Notes: generated from the sequence alone by a model not told the origin. 64,000 bases of DNA from an uncultured Lachnospiraceae bacterium (GCA_958428365.1 CAUAFT010000007.1:86008-150007); one strand, 5' to 3'. Shown: positions 27,159-36,359, numbered from the stretch's first letter. Translations and numbers: made by a program.

Positions 27159-28577
27159 ATGGATAATCAGGAAAATAGAAATGAAAAGGATTCTTATTAC
27201 TCCTACAGCTATGTGAGAGATGGGGGAAATGAAAATACAACCTGGCGGGCGGAGGACAATACCACCTACAGCTACAATCAGGCGGGAAACAGCCATACAC
27301 AGTATGAGACGCCGAAGAAGAAGCGCAGATGGTTCAAAAGAGGTGAGAAGCGCTCCTCCGGCTCTAATGGCGGAGGTGGAATGAAGCAGCGGATGATCCG
27401 GTGCGCGGCTTTGGGTCTGGTGTTTGGACTTGTGGCGGGAGGCGTTTTTGTGGGAACCGGATATGTGGGGACGAAAGCGCTGGGGATCTCGAATGATACG
27501 TCCGGTAAAGTGAGTACCAAGACTGTGGATTCCACTAAGGTTACGGAGACCAGCGCCAGTGCCTCCACTGCCGCAGCAACGGATGTATCGGGGATCGTGG
27601 ATGAGGTGATGCCATCCATCGTGGCGATCACGAATGTATCGGAGACTCAGTACCGCAATTTCTTTGGACAGGTGGAAAATTATGAAGATGAGAGCGCTGG
27701 TTCGGGAATCATTATCAGTCAGGATCAGGAATATCTCTACATTGTGACAAACAACCATGTAGTCTCCGGTGCAACTTCATTGACCGTGGGATTCTATGAT
27801 GATGAGGCAGTGTCTGCGGAAGTGAAGGGAACGGATTCTTCCAGTGACCTGGCGGTGGTAGCTGTAAAACTTTCCGATATTCCGGACGAGACCATGGACG
27901 CTATTAAGGTGGCGACGATTGGAGACTCTGCTTCCACGAAGGTGGGTCAGAGCGTAGTTGCCATCGGAAACGCCCTGGGTTATGGACAATCTGTGACTAC
28001 CGGAGTGATCAGCGCCCTGGATCGTGAAGTTACCCTGGAGGATGAGACAGCAGGAACCACGATCACCAACAGTCTGATCCAGACGGATGCGGCGATCAAT
28101 CCAGGAAACAGCGGCGGCGCTCTCTTGAATCTCAACGGAGAGGTCATCGGTATCAATTCAGCAAAATATTCCGATACCGCAGTGGAAGGAATGGGCTATG
28201 CCATTCCGATCTCCCAGGCACAGCCGATCATTGACAGTCTCATCAATAATGAGGCCGTGGATGAGTCAGACGGAGGTTATCTGGGAATCGCAGGCGCGGA
28301 TATTCCGGAGGATGTGGCAAATACCTACGATATGCCAAGAGGAGTCTACGTCACCCAGGTGGTAGAGGGTTCGGCTGCTGAAAAAGCAGGAATCACAAAA
28401 GGGGATATCATAACCGAATTTGACGGCAGAGAGATCACCTCTATGCAGAATATGCAGGATGTATTGAAGTATTACGAGGCAGGAAGTAAGATAAAACTCA
28501 AAGTCCAGGTTGCGGATGGAGGCAGTTACCAGGAAAAAGAGATCGAAGTGAAATTAGGCAAAAAGCCACAGGAATAG
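27159..28577 (+). CDS. HtrA/DegP-type membrane-anchored serine protease with PDZ domain
   Basis: This 472-residue protein has a hydrophilic Asn/Tyr-rich cytoplasmic head (1-75), one helix (about 82-105), a Ser/Thr linker, a trypsin-like domain with the triad His200 (TNNHVVSG), Asp230 (SSSDLAVV) and Ser318 (PGNSGGALL), and one C-terminal PDZ domain (about 375-465). It should degrade misfolded proteins outside the membrane. The ATG at 27159 has AAAGGAG at 8 bases; the open frame extends to 27015 but without a ribosome site. No partner sensor gene is next to it. Confidence 0.95.
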   Translation: MDNQENRNEKDSYYSYSYVRDGGNENTTWRAEDNTTYSYNQAGNSHTQYETPKKKRRWFKRGEKRSSGSNGGGGMKQRMIRCAALGLVFGLVAGGVFVGTGYVGTKALGISNDTSGKVSTKTVDSTKVTETSASASTAAATDVSGIVDEVMPSIVAITNVSETQYRNFFGQVENYEDESAGSGIIISQDQEYLYIVTNNHVVSGATSLTVGFYDDEAVSAEVKGTDSSSDLAVVAVKLSDIPDETMDAIKVATIGDSASTKVGQSVVAIGNALGYGQSVTTGVISALDREVTLEDETAGTTITNSLIQTDAAINPGNSGGALLNLNGEVIGINSAKYSDTAVEGMGYAIPISQAQPIIDSLINNEAVDESDGGYLGIAGADIPEDVANTYDMPRGVYVTQVVEGSAAEKAGITKGDIITEFDGREITSMQNMQDVLKYYEAGSKIKLKVQVADGGSYQEKEIEVKLGKKPQE

Positions 28578-28648
28578 TCTGAAAATAAAATCATACCGGA
28601 TACGGGAGAATTTCCGCCGTTATGGCGGGGGAACAGATTCGTATCGAC

Positions 28649-28682
28649 AGCGGGCAGCTCCCTTTTGGGCAGCCCGCTTTTT
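28649..28682 (+). terminator. Intrinsic terminator after the HtrA gene
   Basis: AGCGGGC (28649-28655) pairs with GCCCGCT (28672-28678), followed by TTTTT. A smaller CCGCC/GGCGG hairpin lies just upstream (about 28612-28629). Confidence 0.8.
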
Positions 28683-28716
28683 AGTTAAGGAAATTCCTTT
28701 GGATTTCCTATATTAG
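28681..28716 (+). repeat. Intergenic palindromic repeat, copy D
   Basis: TTAAGGAAATTCC and TTGGATTTCCTAT match the core of copies A, B, E and F, and begin within the T-run of the preceding terminator. The left arm is degenerate (TTAAGG instead of ATAGG). The common downstream GCCCTCCGGGC part is absent. Confidence 0.65.
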
Positions 28717-28780
28717 ATGCACGTTCTGTAATGGAAGCGGCGCCGGTACGAATGAAGCTGGAAAAACAGATCTGATAAGG

Positions 28781-28809
28781 TTGTTCTTGTTCTGAAAGTA
28801 TGCTAAGAT
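28781..28809 (+). promoter_or_regulatory. Promoter for the carbamate-kinase-like gene
   Basis: TTGTTC (28781-28786), a 17-base spacer and TAAGAT (28804-28809) with an extended TGC before the -10. Confidence 0.55.
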
Positions 28810-28869
28810 AAAACATATTTCCTGGAAAAAATAACGCGGATAAGCGAATAAAAATATGGAGGTAACACC

Positions 28870-29793
28870 ATGAAAAAAAGAAGAATTGTAATCGCGCTTG
28901 GACATGACGCTCTGGGTACCACTCTGCCGGAGCAGCAGAAAGCAGCCAGAAGGACTGCAAAAGCCATCGCTGATTTTGTGAAAGAGGATTATCAGATCAT
29001 CATATCCCACAGTAACGGACCCCAGGTGGGAATGATCCATACGGCAATGGCGGAGTTTTGCCGCATTTATCCGGAATATACGGCGACCCCGATGTCTGTC
29101 TGCTCTGCCATGAGTCAGGGATACATTGGTTACGACCTGCAAAATGCCATCCGTACGGAACTTTTGAACAGAGGTATCTATAAGCCGGTTGCCACCGTGC
29201 TGACCCAGGTTGCCGTGGATCCGTACGACGACGCATTCTACCATCCTACCAAGATCATCGGACGTGTCATGACCAAAGAGGAAGCGGAAGCCGAGGAGAA
29301 AAAAGGCAACTATGTCGTAGAGTCGGGGTATGGTTACCGCCGGATCGTAGCGGCGCCAAAGCCGATCGACATTGTGGAGAGCGATACCATCAAGGCGCTG
29401 GCAGATGCAGATCAGGTGGTTATCGCCTGCGGCGGGGGCGGAATCCCGGTGCTTCAGCAGGACAATAACCTAAAAGGAGCCTCAGCTGTGATAGAAAAAG
29501 ATCTGGCGGCAGGAAAACTGGCGGAACTTGTGGATGCGGATATGCTGGTGATCCTCACAGGAGTGGAGCGGGTCTGCCTGGATTACGGCACCGCTTCAGA
29601 AAAGCAGATCGACCGCATGACAACGGCACAGGCGGCAAAATACATGGAAGAAGGACAGTTCGAAGAGGGAACCATGAAGCCGAAGATCGAGGCGGCGCTG
29701 GATTTCATCGGAGATTCCGCAATTAAGTCCGTGTTGATCACAAAATTGGGCAATGGAGCTAATTTAAAGAACGGCACAGTCATTGTAAAATAG
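28870..29793 (+). CDS. arcC: Carbamate kinase family protein
   Basis: This 307-residue amino-acid-kinase-fold protein is the normal length for carbamate kinase. It shows SHSNGPQVG, QGYIGYDLQNAI, ACGGGGIPV, KDLAAGKLAELVDADMLVILTGVE and the final KLGNGANLKNGTVI. It should interconvert carbamoyl phosphate plus ADP and carbamate plus ATP. The N-terminal ATP-site loop is GHDALG rather than the usual GGNALG, an unusual change near the phosphate-binding region. No arcA, arcB or other carbamoyl-transferase gene is in the window; it has its own promoter and seems monocistronic. Arginine, agmatine, allantoin or purine breakdown could supply its substrate. Confidence 0.88.
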   Translation: MKKRRIVIALGHDALGTTLPEQQKAARRTAKAIADFVKEDYQIIISHSNGPQVGMIHTAMAEFCRIYPEYTATPMSVCSAMSQGYIGYDLQNAIRTELLNRGIYKPVATVLTQVAVDPYDDAFYHPTKIIGRVMTKEEAEAEEKKGNYVVESGYGYRRIVAAPKPIDIVESDTIKALADADQVVIACGGGGIPVLQQDNNLKGASAVIEKDLAAGKLAELVDADMLVILTGVERVCLDYGTASEKQIDRMTTAQAAKYMEEGQFEEGTMKPKIEAALDFIGDSAIKSVLITKLGNGANLKNGTVIVK

Positions 29794-30112
29794 TATTTTT
29801 CATACAAAATGAGAGAAGTGTCGTATTTAAGATTGACATAAAACAGTATGCAGGACCTTACTGCGCGAAAAGATTTTCCTATCATTGGATAAAATGTATA
29901 AAAATGAAAACTAAAAATTGTAAAAAAGGCTCATAAAACTTAGATAATAAATTAACAATATCACTTTTTGTACAAAACGACATAAAAATCGGGGATTCGA
30001 CTTCAAAAAATTGGGAAAAGTGTTATAATAAAGGAATGGAGTTCATAAATAATTAATTTTTTGTTTTTCAATGCGTAGGGAACATTGGAAGATATGACAG
30101 GGGGAACTGAAT
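29794..30112 (+). promoter_or_regulatory. A/T-rich intergenic region with extended -10 for the TetR-type gene
   Basis: The 319-base gap is very A/T-rich. TGTTATAAT places a -10 at 30024-30029 with an extended TG; the -35 is poor. TTGACA at 29833-29838 has no good -10. I see no clear terminator for the upstream gene and no structured RNA. Confidence 0.5.
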
Positions 30113-30676
30113 ATGTGTTGTAACACCAAAGAAAAGATTGCAGCAGCTGTCAAGGAACTTATGCGCCAAAAATCCATTCGCAAGATCACAGTGCAGGATA
30201 TTATGGACGAGACCGGAATGAAGCGCCAGAGCTTTTACTATCATTTTCAGGATATTTATGATGTGATAGAGTGGATCTGTTCCAGGGAATTGATCTATAA
30301 GGTGGACGTGGAACAGGAGACCAGCTTCGAGGAGTGGCTGCGGGATCTGATGGAGACCATTGAGGCGGATCGCTGCTTCTATAAGAAACTGGCAAACGAG
30401 ATAGAATGGAAGCAGATGGCGGCGCAGGCGAAGGCACCGATTTCCGAGCAGGTGGAACGGTTCTTTGGAGATTCGCCCGCTATGCAGAAGAGTACTCCGG
30501 AGGAAAGGGAATTTCTGGTAGACTTTTTCTCTACTTCGATCATCTATTACTTATTGGATTTTGTGACCAGTAAGAAAAATATGACGGAGGAGGAGCGCAG
30601 CAGGCAGATCACCCTCACGGTCCAGACTCTGAGCAAATTCAATTTTGGGGCGGAGATGGCAGTCGCCAAAGCATAA
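30113..30676 (+). CDS. TetR/AcrR-family transcriptional regulator
   Basis: This 187-residue protein has an N-terminal helix-turn-helix (about 8-52) with KITVQDIMDETGMKRQSFYYHFQDIYDVIEW, which is strongly TetR-like and closest in feel to the DhaS subgroup. The C-terminal ligand domain is short and poorly conserved. AGGGGG precedes the ATG. Its own terminator follows, and the glycerol operon begins 225 bases later on the same strand. It could control the glycerol genes, but that is only positional; no shared palindrome between the two promoters stood out. Confidence 0.85.
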   Translation: MCCNTKEKIAAAVKELMRQKSIRKITVQDIMDETGMKRQSFYYHFQDIYDVIEWICSRELIYKVDVEQETSFEEWLRDLMETIEADRCFYKKLANEIEWKQMAAQAKAPISEQVERFFGDSPAMQKSTPEEREFLVDFFSTSIIYYLLDFVTSKKNMTEEERSRQITLTVQTLSKFNFGAEMAVAKA

Positions 30677-30685
30677 AAAGTAAGC

Positions 30686-30730
30686 AGCTATTGTGCGGAT
30701 TTACGGAAAATCTGTACAATAGCTTTTTTT
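30686..30730 (+). terminator. Intrinsic terminator after the TetR-type gene
   Basis: AGCTATTGT (30686-30694) pairs with ACAATAGCT (30716-30724), enclosing a second stem, and is followed by TTTTTTT. Confidence 0.9.
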
Positions 30731-30840
30731 AGCCGAAAAATACAATAAAAATGGAGACATGTTTTTCATTTCCTATGCATAATATATAATAATCCAAAAG
30801 GAAAAGGGAAGATTTTATACAATTTTACATGTTTGTATGA

Positions 30841-30868
30841 TTACTTTTTATTTCCGGTGTGCTATTAT
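30841..30868 (+). promoter_or_regulatory. Promoter for the glycerol operon
   Basis: TTACTT (30841-30846), a 16-base spacer and TATTAT (30863-30868) with extended TGC. AGGAGG at about 30884-30889 is the ribosome site for glpK. A second -10 candidate, TATAAT at 30785-30790, lacks a good -35. Confidence 0.5.
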
Positions 30869-30901
30869 TAGTACAACAATAAAAGGAGGAGGGCTTTTTT
30901 A

Positions 30902-32398
30902 ATGGCTAAATATGTTATGGCACTTGATGCCGGAACAACTAGTAACAGATGTATCTTATTCAATGAGAAGGGCGAGATGTGCTCAGTAGCTCAGAAAGAA
31001 TTCACACAGTACTTCCCAAAACCAGGCTGGGTAGAGCATGATGCAGATGAAATCTGGGCAACACAGTATGAAGTTGCTAAGCAGGCAATGGAAAACATTG
31101 GCGCAACAGCAGCAGACATCGCTTCCATCGGTATCACAAACCAGCGTGAAACAACAATCGTATGGGATAAAGCTACTGGCGAACCTGTACATCACGCAAT
31201 CGTATGGCAGTGTAGAAGAACTTCTGAGTACTGCGATTCCTTAAAAGATAAGGGATTGGTTGACAAGATCAGAGAGAAAACCGGTCTTGTTATCGACGCA
31301 TACTTCTCAGGTACAAAAGTAAGATGGATCTTAGAGAACGTTCCAGGTGCCAGAGAGAGAGCAGAAAAGGGCGAATTATTATTCGGTACAGTTGAGACAT
31401 GGCTGATCTGGAAATTAACAAAAGGAAAAGCTCATGTAACTGACTACTCTAATGCTTCTCGTACGATGTTATTCAACATCAACACATTACAGTGGGATGA
31501 TGAGATCTTAGCAGAGCTGAACATTCCAAAATGTATGCTTCCAGAAGCAAAACCTTCAAGCTGTGTATACGGCGAAGCTGATCCAAGCTTGTTCGGTGGT
31601 CCTATCCCGATCGGTGGAGCAGCAGGTGACCAGCAGTCTGCTTTATTCGGACAGACATGTTACAAACCAGGTGAAGCTAAGAATACATATGGAACAGGAT
31701 GCTTCTTACTTATGAACACAGGTGAGAAACCAGTATTCTCTAAGAATGGTCTTGTTACAACAATCGCTTGGGGACTTGACGGAAAAGTTGAGTACGCATT
31801 AGAAGGTTCTGTATTCGTTGCAGGTGCTTCCATCCAGTGGTTACGCGATCAGCTGAAATTCGTAGATTCCGCTCCGGATTCAGAGTACATGGCAACAAAA
31901 GTAAAAGATACCAACGGATGCTACGTTGTACCAGCATTCACAGGTTTGGGAGCTCCGTATTGGGATCAGTATGCTAGAGGTGTTATCGTTGGTTTAACTC
32001 GTGGATGTAACAAGAACCACATCATCCGTGCAACACTTGAGTCTTTAGCATATCAGGTAAATGATGTATTACAGGCTATGAAAGCTGATTCAGGAATCGA
32101 CTTAGCTGCATTGAACGTAGACGGTGGCGCTAGTGCTAACAACTTCTTAATGCAGACACAGGCTGATATCAGTGGTATTCCTGTAAACCGCCCATCTTGC
32201 GTAGAGACAACAGCTATGGGTGCTGCTTACTTAGCAGGTATCGCTGTTGGATACTGGAAAGACAAGAACGATGTTGTTGCTAACACATCTCTTGATCGTA
32301 CATTTACACCAGCTATCAGCGCTGAAGAGCGTGACGCAAAAGTAAAAGGCTGGAAGAAAGCAGTTAAATGCTCCTTCGGCTGGGCAAAAGAGGACTAG
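30902..32398 (+). CDS. glpK: Glycerol kinase
   Basis: This 498-residue protein is the typical GlpK length. It shows the FGGY-kinase features LDAGTTSNRCILF, SIGITNQRETTIVWD, the ATP-site GTGCFLLMNTG and GLGAPYWDQYARG. It phosphorylates glycerol to glycerol-3-phosphate in the cytoplasm. glpF follows 30 bases later. Codon choice (TTA, ACA, GGT, GCA) is strongly biased and unlike the CTG/ACG/GCG-rich neighbours; it suggests very high expression. Confidence 0.98.
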   Translation: MAKYVMALDAGTTSNRCILFNEKGEMCSVAQKEFTQYFPKPGWVEHDADEIWATQYEVAKQAMENIGATAADIASIGITNQRETTIVWDKATGEPVHHAIVWQCRRTSEYCDSLKDKGLVDKIREKTGLVIDAYFSGTKVRWILENVPGARERAEKGELLFGTVETWLIWKLTKGKAHVTDYSNASRTMLFNINTLQWDDEILAELNIPKCMLPEAKPSSCVYGEADPSLFGGPIPIGGAAGDQQSALFGQTCYKPGEAKNTYGTGCFLLMNTGEKPVFSKNGLVTTIAWGLDGKVEYALEGSVFVAGASIQWLRDQLKFVDSAPDSEYMATKVKDTNGCYVVPAFTGLGAPYWDQYARGVIVGLTRGCNKNHIIRATLESLAYQVNDVLQAMKADSGIDLAALNVDGGASANNFLMQTQADISGIPVNRPSCVETTAMGAAYLAGIAVGYWKDKNDVVANTSLDRTFTPAISAEERDAKVKGWKKAVKCSFGWAKED

Positions 32399-32428
32399 AA
32401 AAAATAGGGTATAGAGGAGGAAACATTT

Positions 32429-33139
32429 ATGTTACCATATTTGGCAGAATTTTTAGGAACAGCAATGTTAGTCTTATTAGGTGATGGCGTTTGTGCCAAC
32501 GTAAACCTTAACAAATCAGGTATGAAAGGCGGCGGTACCGTTCATATTGCACTTGGATGGGCAGCAGCAGTTATGATTCCTGCATTCATCTTTGGAGCAG
32601 CTTCAGGTGCATCTTTCAACCCTGTATTAACAATCGCTTTAGCAGCAGACGGAAGCTTTGAATGGAACATGGTTCCAGGATATGTAGTTTGCCAGATGCT
32701 CGGCGGTATCGTTGGTGCTTGCCTTGTATGGCTGTTATTCAAGAAACAGTTTGACGAAGAGGAAGACGCAGCAACAATCTTGGGAGTATTCTCCACAGGT
32801 CCTTCTATTCCAAGCATGGGATGGAACATCGTATCTGAGGCAATTGCTACATTTATCCTTGTATTCGCAATCAAGGGTATGGGCAACGTTGTAGGTATCA
32901 ACGGACTTCAGGGCAACATCGCAGTATTCACAATCATCATGGCATGTGGTATGTCTACAGGTGGTACAACTGGATACGCTATGAACCCGGCCCGTGACTT
33001 AGGACCTCGTATTGCACATTCATTCTTACCAATCCCTCACAAGGGAGGTTCTAACTGGGGTTACGCAATCGTGCCTGTTGTAGGACCACTTATTGGTGCA
33101 TTATTAGCAGTAGGTCTTTTCGCAATCATTCCTTGGTAA
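32429..33139 (+). CDS. glpF: Glycerol uptake facilitator (aquaglyceroporin)
   Basis: This 236-residue MIP-family channel has six helices and two half-helix motifs. The second is the normal NPARD (MNPARDLGPR), but the first is NPV in GASFNPVLTIAL. It begins with LAEFLGTAMLVLLGDGV, the usual first helix. It brings glycerol into the cell for GlpK. AGGAGG precedes the ATG. Codon use matches the glpK-type bias. Confidence 0.95.
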   Translation: MLPYLAEFLGTAMLVLLGDGVCANVNLNKSGMKGGGTVHIALGWAAAVMIPAFIFGAASGASFNPVLTIALAADGSFEWNMVPGYVVCQMLGGIVGACLVWLLFKKQFDEEEDAATILGVFSTGPSIPSMGWNIVSEAIATFILVFAIKGMGNVVGINGLQGNIAVFTIIMACGMSTGGTTGYAMNPARDLGPRIAHSFLPIPHKGGSNWGYAIVPVVGPLIGALLAVGLFAIIPW

Positions 33140-33183
33140 GAGGTTGAGCAAAGAAGATTAATTTTAGGTAACAAAAAAGAGTT

Positions 33184-33229
33184 CGAGCAAATATTGTATT
33201 AGCATCAAAGGCGATAGAATATTTGCTCG
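33184..33229 (+). promoter_or_regulatory. 12-bp hairpin between glpF and the oxidoreductase genes
   Basis: CGAGCAAATATT (33184-33195) and AATATTTGCTCG (33218-33229) are perfectly complementary, and TCTTTTCT follows. It could be a weak terminator or an RNA-processing site that lets channel/kinase and oxidase levels differ. Confidence 0.55.
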
Positions 33230-33253
33230 TCTTTTCTGAAAGGAGTAACAGAC

Positions 33254-34690
33254 ATGTATGATGTCGTAATAATTGGAGCAGGGGTATCTGGATCAGCAAT
33301 CGCTAGAGAATTGTCACGTTACCAGGTAAATGCTTGCGTAGTAGAAAAAGCAGAAGATGTATGTTGTGGTACATCAAAGGCAAACAGTGCTATCGTTCAT
33401 GCGGGATTTGACGCAGAGAACGGATCTTTAATGGCAGACTTAAATGTCAAGGGTAATGTTATGATGGAAGATCTTTCTAAGGAATTAGACTTCTCCTTTA
33501 GAAAGAACGGCTCTCTCGTTATTTGTCTCTCTGAAGATGACAGACCTAATCTGGAAGCTCTCTATGAGAGAGGTGTGAAAAATGGCGTAAAAGATCTTAA
33601 GATCTTAGAGCATGATGAAGTACTGGCATTAGAGCCAAACGTAACAGATGATGTTGTTGCTGCATTATATGCACCGACAGGCGGAATCGTATGTCCGTTC
33701 GAATTGAACATCGCACTTGCAGAGAATGCAAATACAAATGGTGTTGAATTTAGATTTAACACAGAAGTAAGAGACATCGTGAAAAAAGACGGTAGTTTCG
33801 AATTAGTAACAAATAATGGAACGATCGCAACAAAATGCGTCGTTAATGCAGCAGGTGTATACGCTGATGTATTCCATAATATGATGAGTTCCAAGAAGAT
33901 TCACATCACACCAAGACGTGGAGATTACTGCCTGTTAGACAAGACTACAGGTGATTTCGTAGATAAGACAATCTTCCAGCTGCCAGGTAAATATGGTAAA
34001 GGTGTATTAGTTTCTCCTACCATCCATGGCAATACCATCGTAGGACCGACTGCTATTGATATTGAAAATAAAGAAGGAACCAATACTACTCAGGAAGGAA
34101 TCGACGAATTAATCAACAAAGCTGGTTCAACTGTAAAAGGTTTACCAATTCGTCAGGTTATCACTTCCTTTGCAGGACTTCGTGCACATGAGGACAACCA
34201 TGAATTTGTAATCGGTGAAGTAGATGAAGCGCCGGGATTCTTCGATGCAGCAGGTATCGAATCTCCAGGTCTGACAAGCTCACCGGCTATCGGAGTGCTC
34301 GTTGCAGGAATGTTAAAGGATAAATTAAACTTACAGGAAGATCCGACCTTCGTTGGAACAAGAAAAGGTGTAACACATCTGAATTCTTGTACAAAAGAAG
34401 AGAGAGATGCCCTGATCAAAGAGAATCCGGCTTATGGAAATATGATTTGCCGTTGTGAGATGATTACAGAAGGAGAGATCCTGGATGCAATCCACAGACC
34501 AATCGGAGCTACTACATTAGATGGTATCAAACGTCGTACACGCGCTGGTATGGGACGTTGCCAGGCTGGTTTCTGTTCACCAAGACAGATTGAGATTCTT
34601 GCAAGAGAATTAGGTGTAGATCAGTCAGAAATTAGAAAATCCGGACGTGATTCCAAGTTCATCGTTGGAACCCCGAAAGACAGATTATAA
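33254..34690 (+). CDS. FAD-dependent glycerol-3-phosphate dehydrogenase-like protein with BFD-type [2Fe-2S] domain
   Basis: This 478-residue protein begins with the FAD-binding VVIIGAGVSGSAIAREL and carries a DAO/GlpA-like oxidoreductase domain to about 370. The C-terminal domain has CRC (near 397-399) and CQAGFC four-cysteine spacing, the BFD-like [2Fe-2S] pattern of GlpA. It should oxidise glycerol-3-phosphate to dihydroxyacetone phosphate and pass electrons to the next gene product. The following gene begins 13 bases after its stop, with AAGGAGG. Codon use is glpK-like. Confidence 0.88.
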   Translation: MYDVVIIGAGVSGSAIARELSRYQVNACVVEKAEDVCCGTSKANSAIVHAGFDAENGSLMADLNVKGNVMMEDLSKELDFSFRKNGSLVICLSEDDRPNLEALYERGVKNGVKDLKILEHDEVLALEPNVTDDVVAALYAPTGGIVCPFELNIALAENANTNGVEFRFNTEVRDIVKKDGSFELVTNNGTIATKCVVNAAGVYADVFHNMMSSKKIHITPRRGDYCLLDKTTGDFVDKTIFQLPGKYGKGVLVSPTIHGNTIVGPTAIDIENKEGTNTTQEGIDELINKAGSTVKGLPIRQVITSFAGLRAHEDNHEFVIGEVDEAPGFFDAAGIESPGLTSSPAIGVLVAGMLKDKLNLQEDPTFVGTRKGVTHLNSCTKEERDALIKENPAYGNMICRCEMITEGEILDAIHRPIGATTLDGIKRRTRAGMGRCQAGFCSPRQIEILARELGVDQSEIRKSGRDSKFIVGTPKDRL

Positions 34691-34703
34691 GGAGGAAGAA
34701 CAG

Positions 34704-35972
34704 ATGAAAGCATATGATGTGATTATCATTGGTGGTGGTCCTGCAGGTTTAGCAGCAGCAGCATCAGCAAGAAAAAATGGAATCGAGAGCATCCTGATTT
34801 TAGAGCGTGACCATGAGTTAGGTGGAATCTTAAATCAGTGTATCCATAATGGTTTCGGTCTTCATACTTTCAAAGAGGAGTTAACAGGACCGGAGTACGC
34901 AAGACGTTTTATTGACCAGGTAGAGGAGCTTGGAATTGAGTACAAGTTGAATACCATGGTTATGGACATCAGCACAGACAAAGTAATTACTGCAATGAAC
35001 CGTGAAGAGGGTATGTTCGAGCTTCAGGCAAAAGCAGTGATCTTAGCAATGGGATGTAGAGAGCGTTCCAAAGGTGCGTTAAATATCCCAGGATACAGAC
35101 CGGCTGGTATTTACTCTGCTGGTACAGCACAGAGACTGGTTAACATCGAAGGATTTTTACCAGGACGTGAAGTTGTCATCTTAGGTTCCGGTGATATCGG
35201 ACTTATCATGGCAAGACGTATGACATTCGAAGGCGCAAAGGTTAAGGTTGTAGCTGAGTTAATGCCATACTCAGGTGGATTAAAACGTAACATCGTTCAG
35301 TGTTTGAATGACTACGATATTCCGTTGAAACTGAGCCATACCGTTATCGACATCAAAGGTAAAGAGAGAGTAGAAGGAATTACCATCGCAGAGGTTGGTC
35401 CTGACAGAAGACCGATCCCTGGAACAGAAGAGTATTATCCATGTGATACCTTACTTCTTTCCTGCGGCTTGATTCCGGAGAACGATATTGTTAGAGGTTC
35501 TGGTGTAGAGATGAGCCCAATCACCTCTGGAGCTGTCGTAAATGAGAGCTTAGAGACAAGCGTTGAAGGTGTATTTGCCTGCGGTAATGTACTCCATGTA
35601 CATGACCTGGTAGACTTCGTATCTGAGGAAGCTGCAATGGCTGGTAAATCAGCAGCAGATTATGTTCTTGGCAAGATCAAGAGAGATACCGATACACCGG
35701 ACGTTAAGATCGTTGCTACAGACGGCGTACGTTACACAGTACCAAGCGTAATCAACGTTGATCGTATGGATGGAGATTCTATCGTAAGATTCCGTGTTGG
35801 AGATGTCTACAAAAACCACTATGTAAGCGTTTACTTAAATGATGAGCGTGTATTACATAGAAAGAAACAGGTTATGGCACCAGGCGAAATGGAGAACGTT
35901 GTTCTCAAGAAAGATCAGCTTGCAGCCGTAGATGGTCTGAATACCATTACAGTAAAACTTGAGGAGGCGTAA
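34704..35972 (+). CDS. NAD(P)/FAD-dependent oxidoreductase, partner subunit of the glycerol-3-phosphate enzyme
   Basis: This 422-residue protein is a two-dinucleotide-fold flavoprotein: VIIIGGGPAGLAAAASARKNG at the N-terminus and VVILGSGDIGLIMARRM (about 155-171) for the second nucleotide. The QCIHNGFG motif is common in this GlpA-associated group. It may link flavin electrons to NAD or another carrier. The ATG at 34704 is preceded by AAGGAGGAAG; the open frame reaches back to 34647 inside the upstream gene. The DUF1667 gene starts 2 bases after its stop. Confidence 0.88.
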   Translation: MKAYDVIIIGGGPAGLAAAASARKNGIESILILERDHELGGILNQCIHNGFGLHTFKEELTGPEYARRFIDQVEELGIEYKLNTMVMDISTDKVITAMNREEGMFELQAKAVILAMGCRERSKGALNIPGYRPAGIYSAGTAQRLVNIEGFLPGREVVILGSGDIGLIMARRMTFEGAKVKVVAELMPYSGGLKRNIVQCLNDYDIPLKLSHTVIDIKGKERVEGITIAEVGPDRRPIPGTEEYYPCDTLLLSCGLIPENDIVRGSGVEMSPITSGAVVNESLETSVEGVFACGNVLHVHDLVDFVSEEAAMAGKSAADYVLGKIKRDTDTPDVKIVATDGVRYTVPSVINVDRMDGDSIVRFRVGDVYKNHYVSVYLNDERVLHRKKQVMAPGEMENVVLKKDQLAAVDGLNTITVKLEEA

Positions 35973-35974
35973 GA

Positions 35975-36340
35975 ATGGAAACAAGAAATTTAATTTGTAT
36001 CGGATGTCCGATGGGTTGTCCTCTTACTGTAACCATGGAGAATGGCGAAGTTAAGGATGTAACAGGAAATACTTGTAAACGTGGTGACGATTACGCTAGA
36101 AAAGAAGTAACAAATCCTACAAGAATTGTTACAAGTTCAGTAATCTGCGAAGGCGGTACAATTGCTGCTGTATCTTGTAAGACAAAATCAGATATTCCGA
36201 AAGGAAAGATCTTTGATGTATGTAGTGCATTAAAGGGCGTATCTGTAAAAGCTCCGGTTAAGATCGGTGATGTGATCATCTCAGATGTTGCAGGAACTGG
36301 CGTAGATATCATTGCTACAAAGCAGGTAGACAAAGCGTAA
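35975..36340 (+). CDS. DUF1667 cysteine-rich protein, third member of the glycerol oxidoreductase set
   Basis: This 121-residue protein has an N-terminal CIGCPMGC cluster and a further Cys near residue 33 (NTCKRG), so it may bind a metal or Fe-S centre. DUF1667 proteins are known to follow GlpA-like and NADH-oxidase-like genes in Clostridia. It is presumably a small electron-transfer or assembly subunit of the complex encoded by the two genes before it. It shares their codon bias and is followed by a terminator. Confidence 0.88.
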   Translation: METRNLICIGCPMGCPLTVTMENGEVKDVTGNTCKRGDDYARKEVTNPTRIVTSSVICEGGTIAAVSCKTKSDIPKGKIFDVCSALKGVSVKAPVKIGDVIISDVAGTGVDIIATKQVDKA

Positions 36341-36359
36341 ATTACACTGTAATAGTGAA

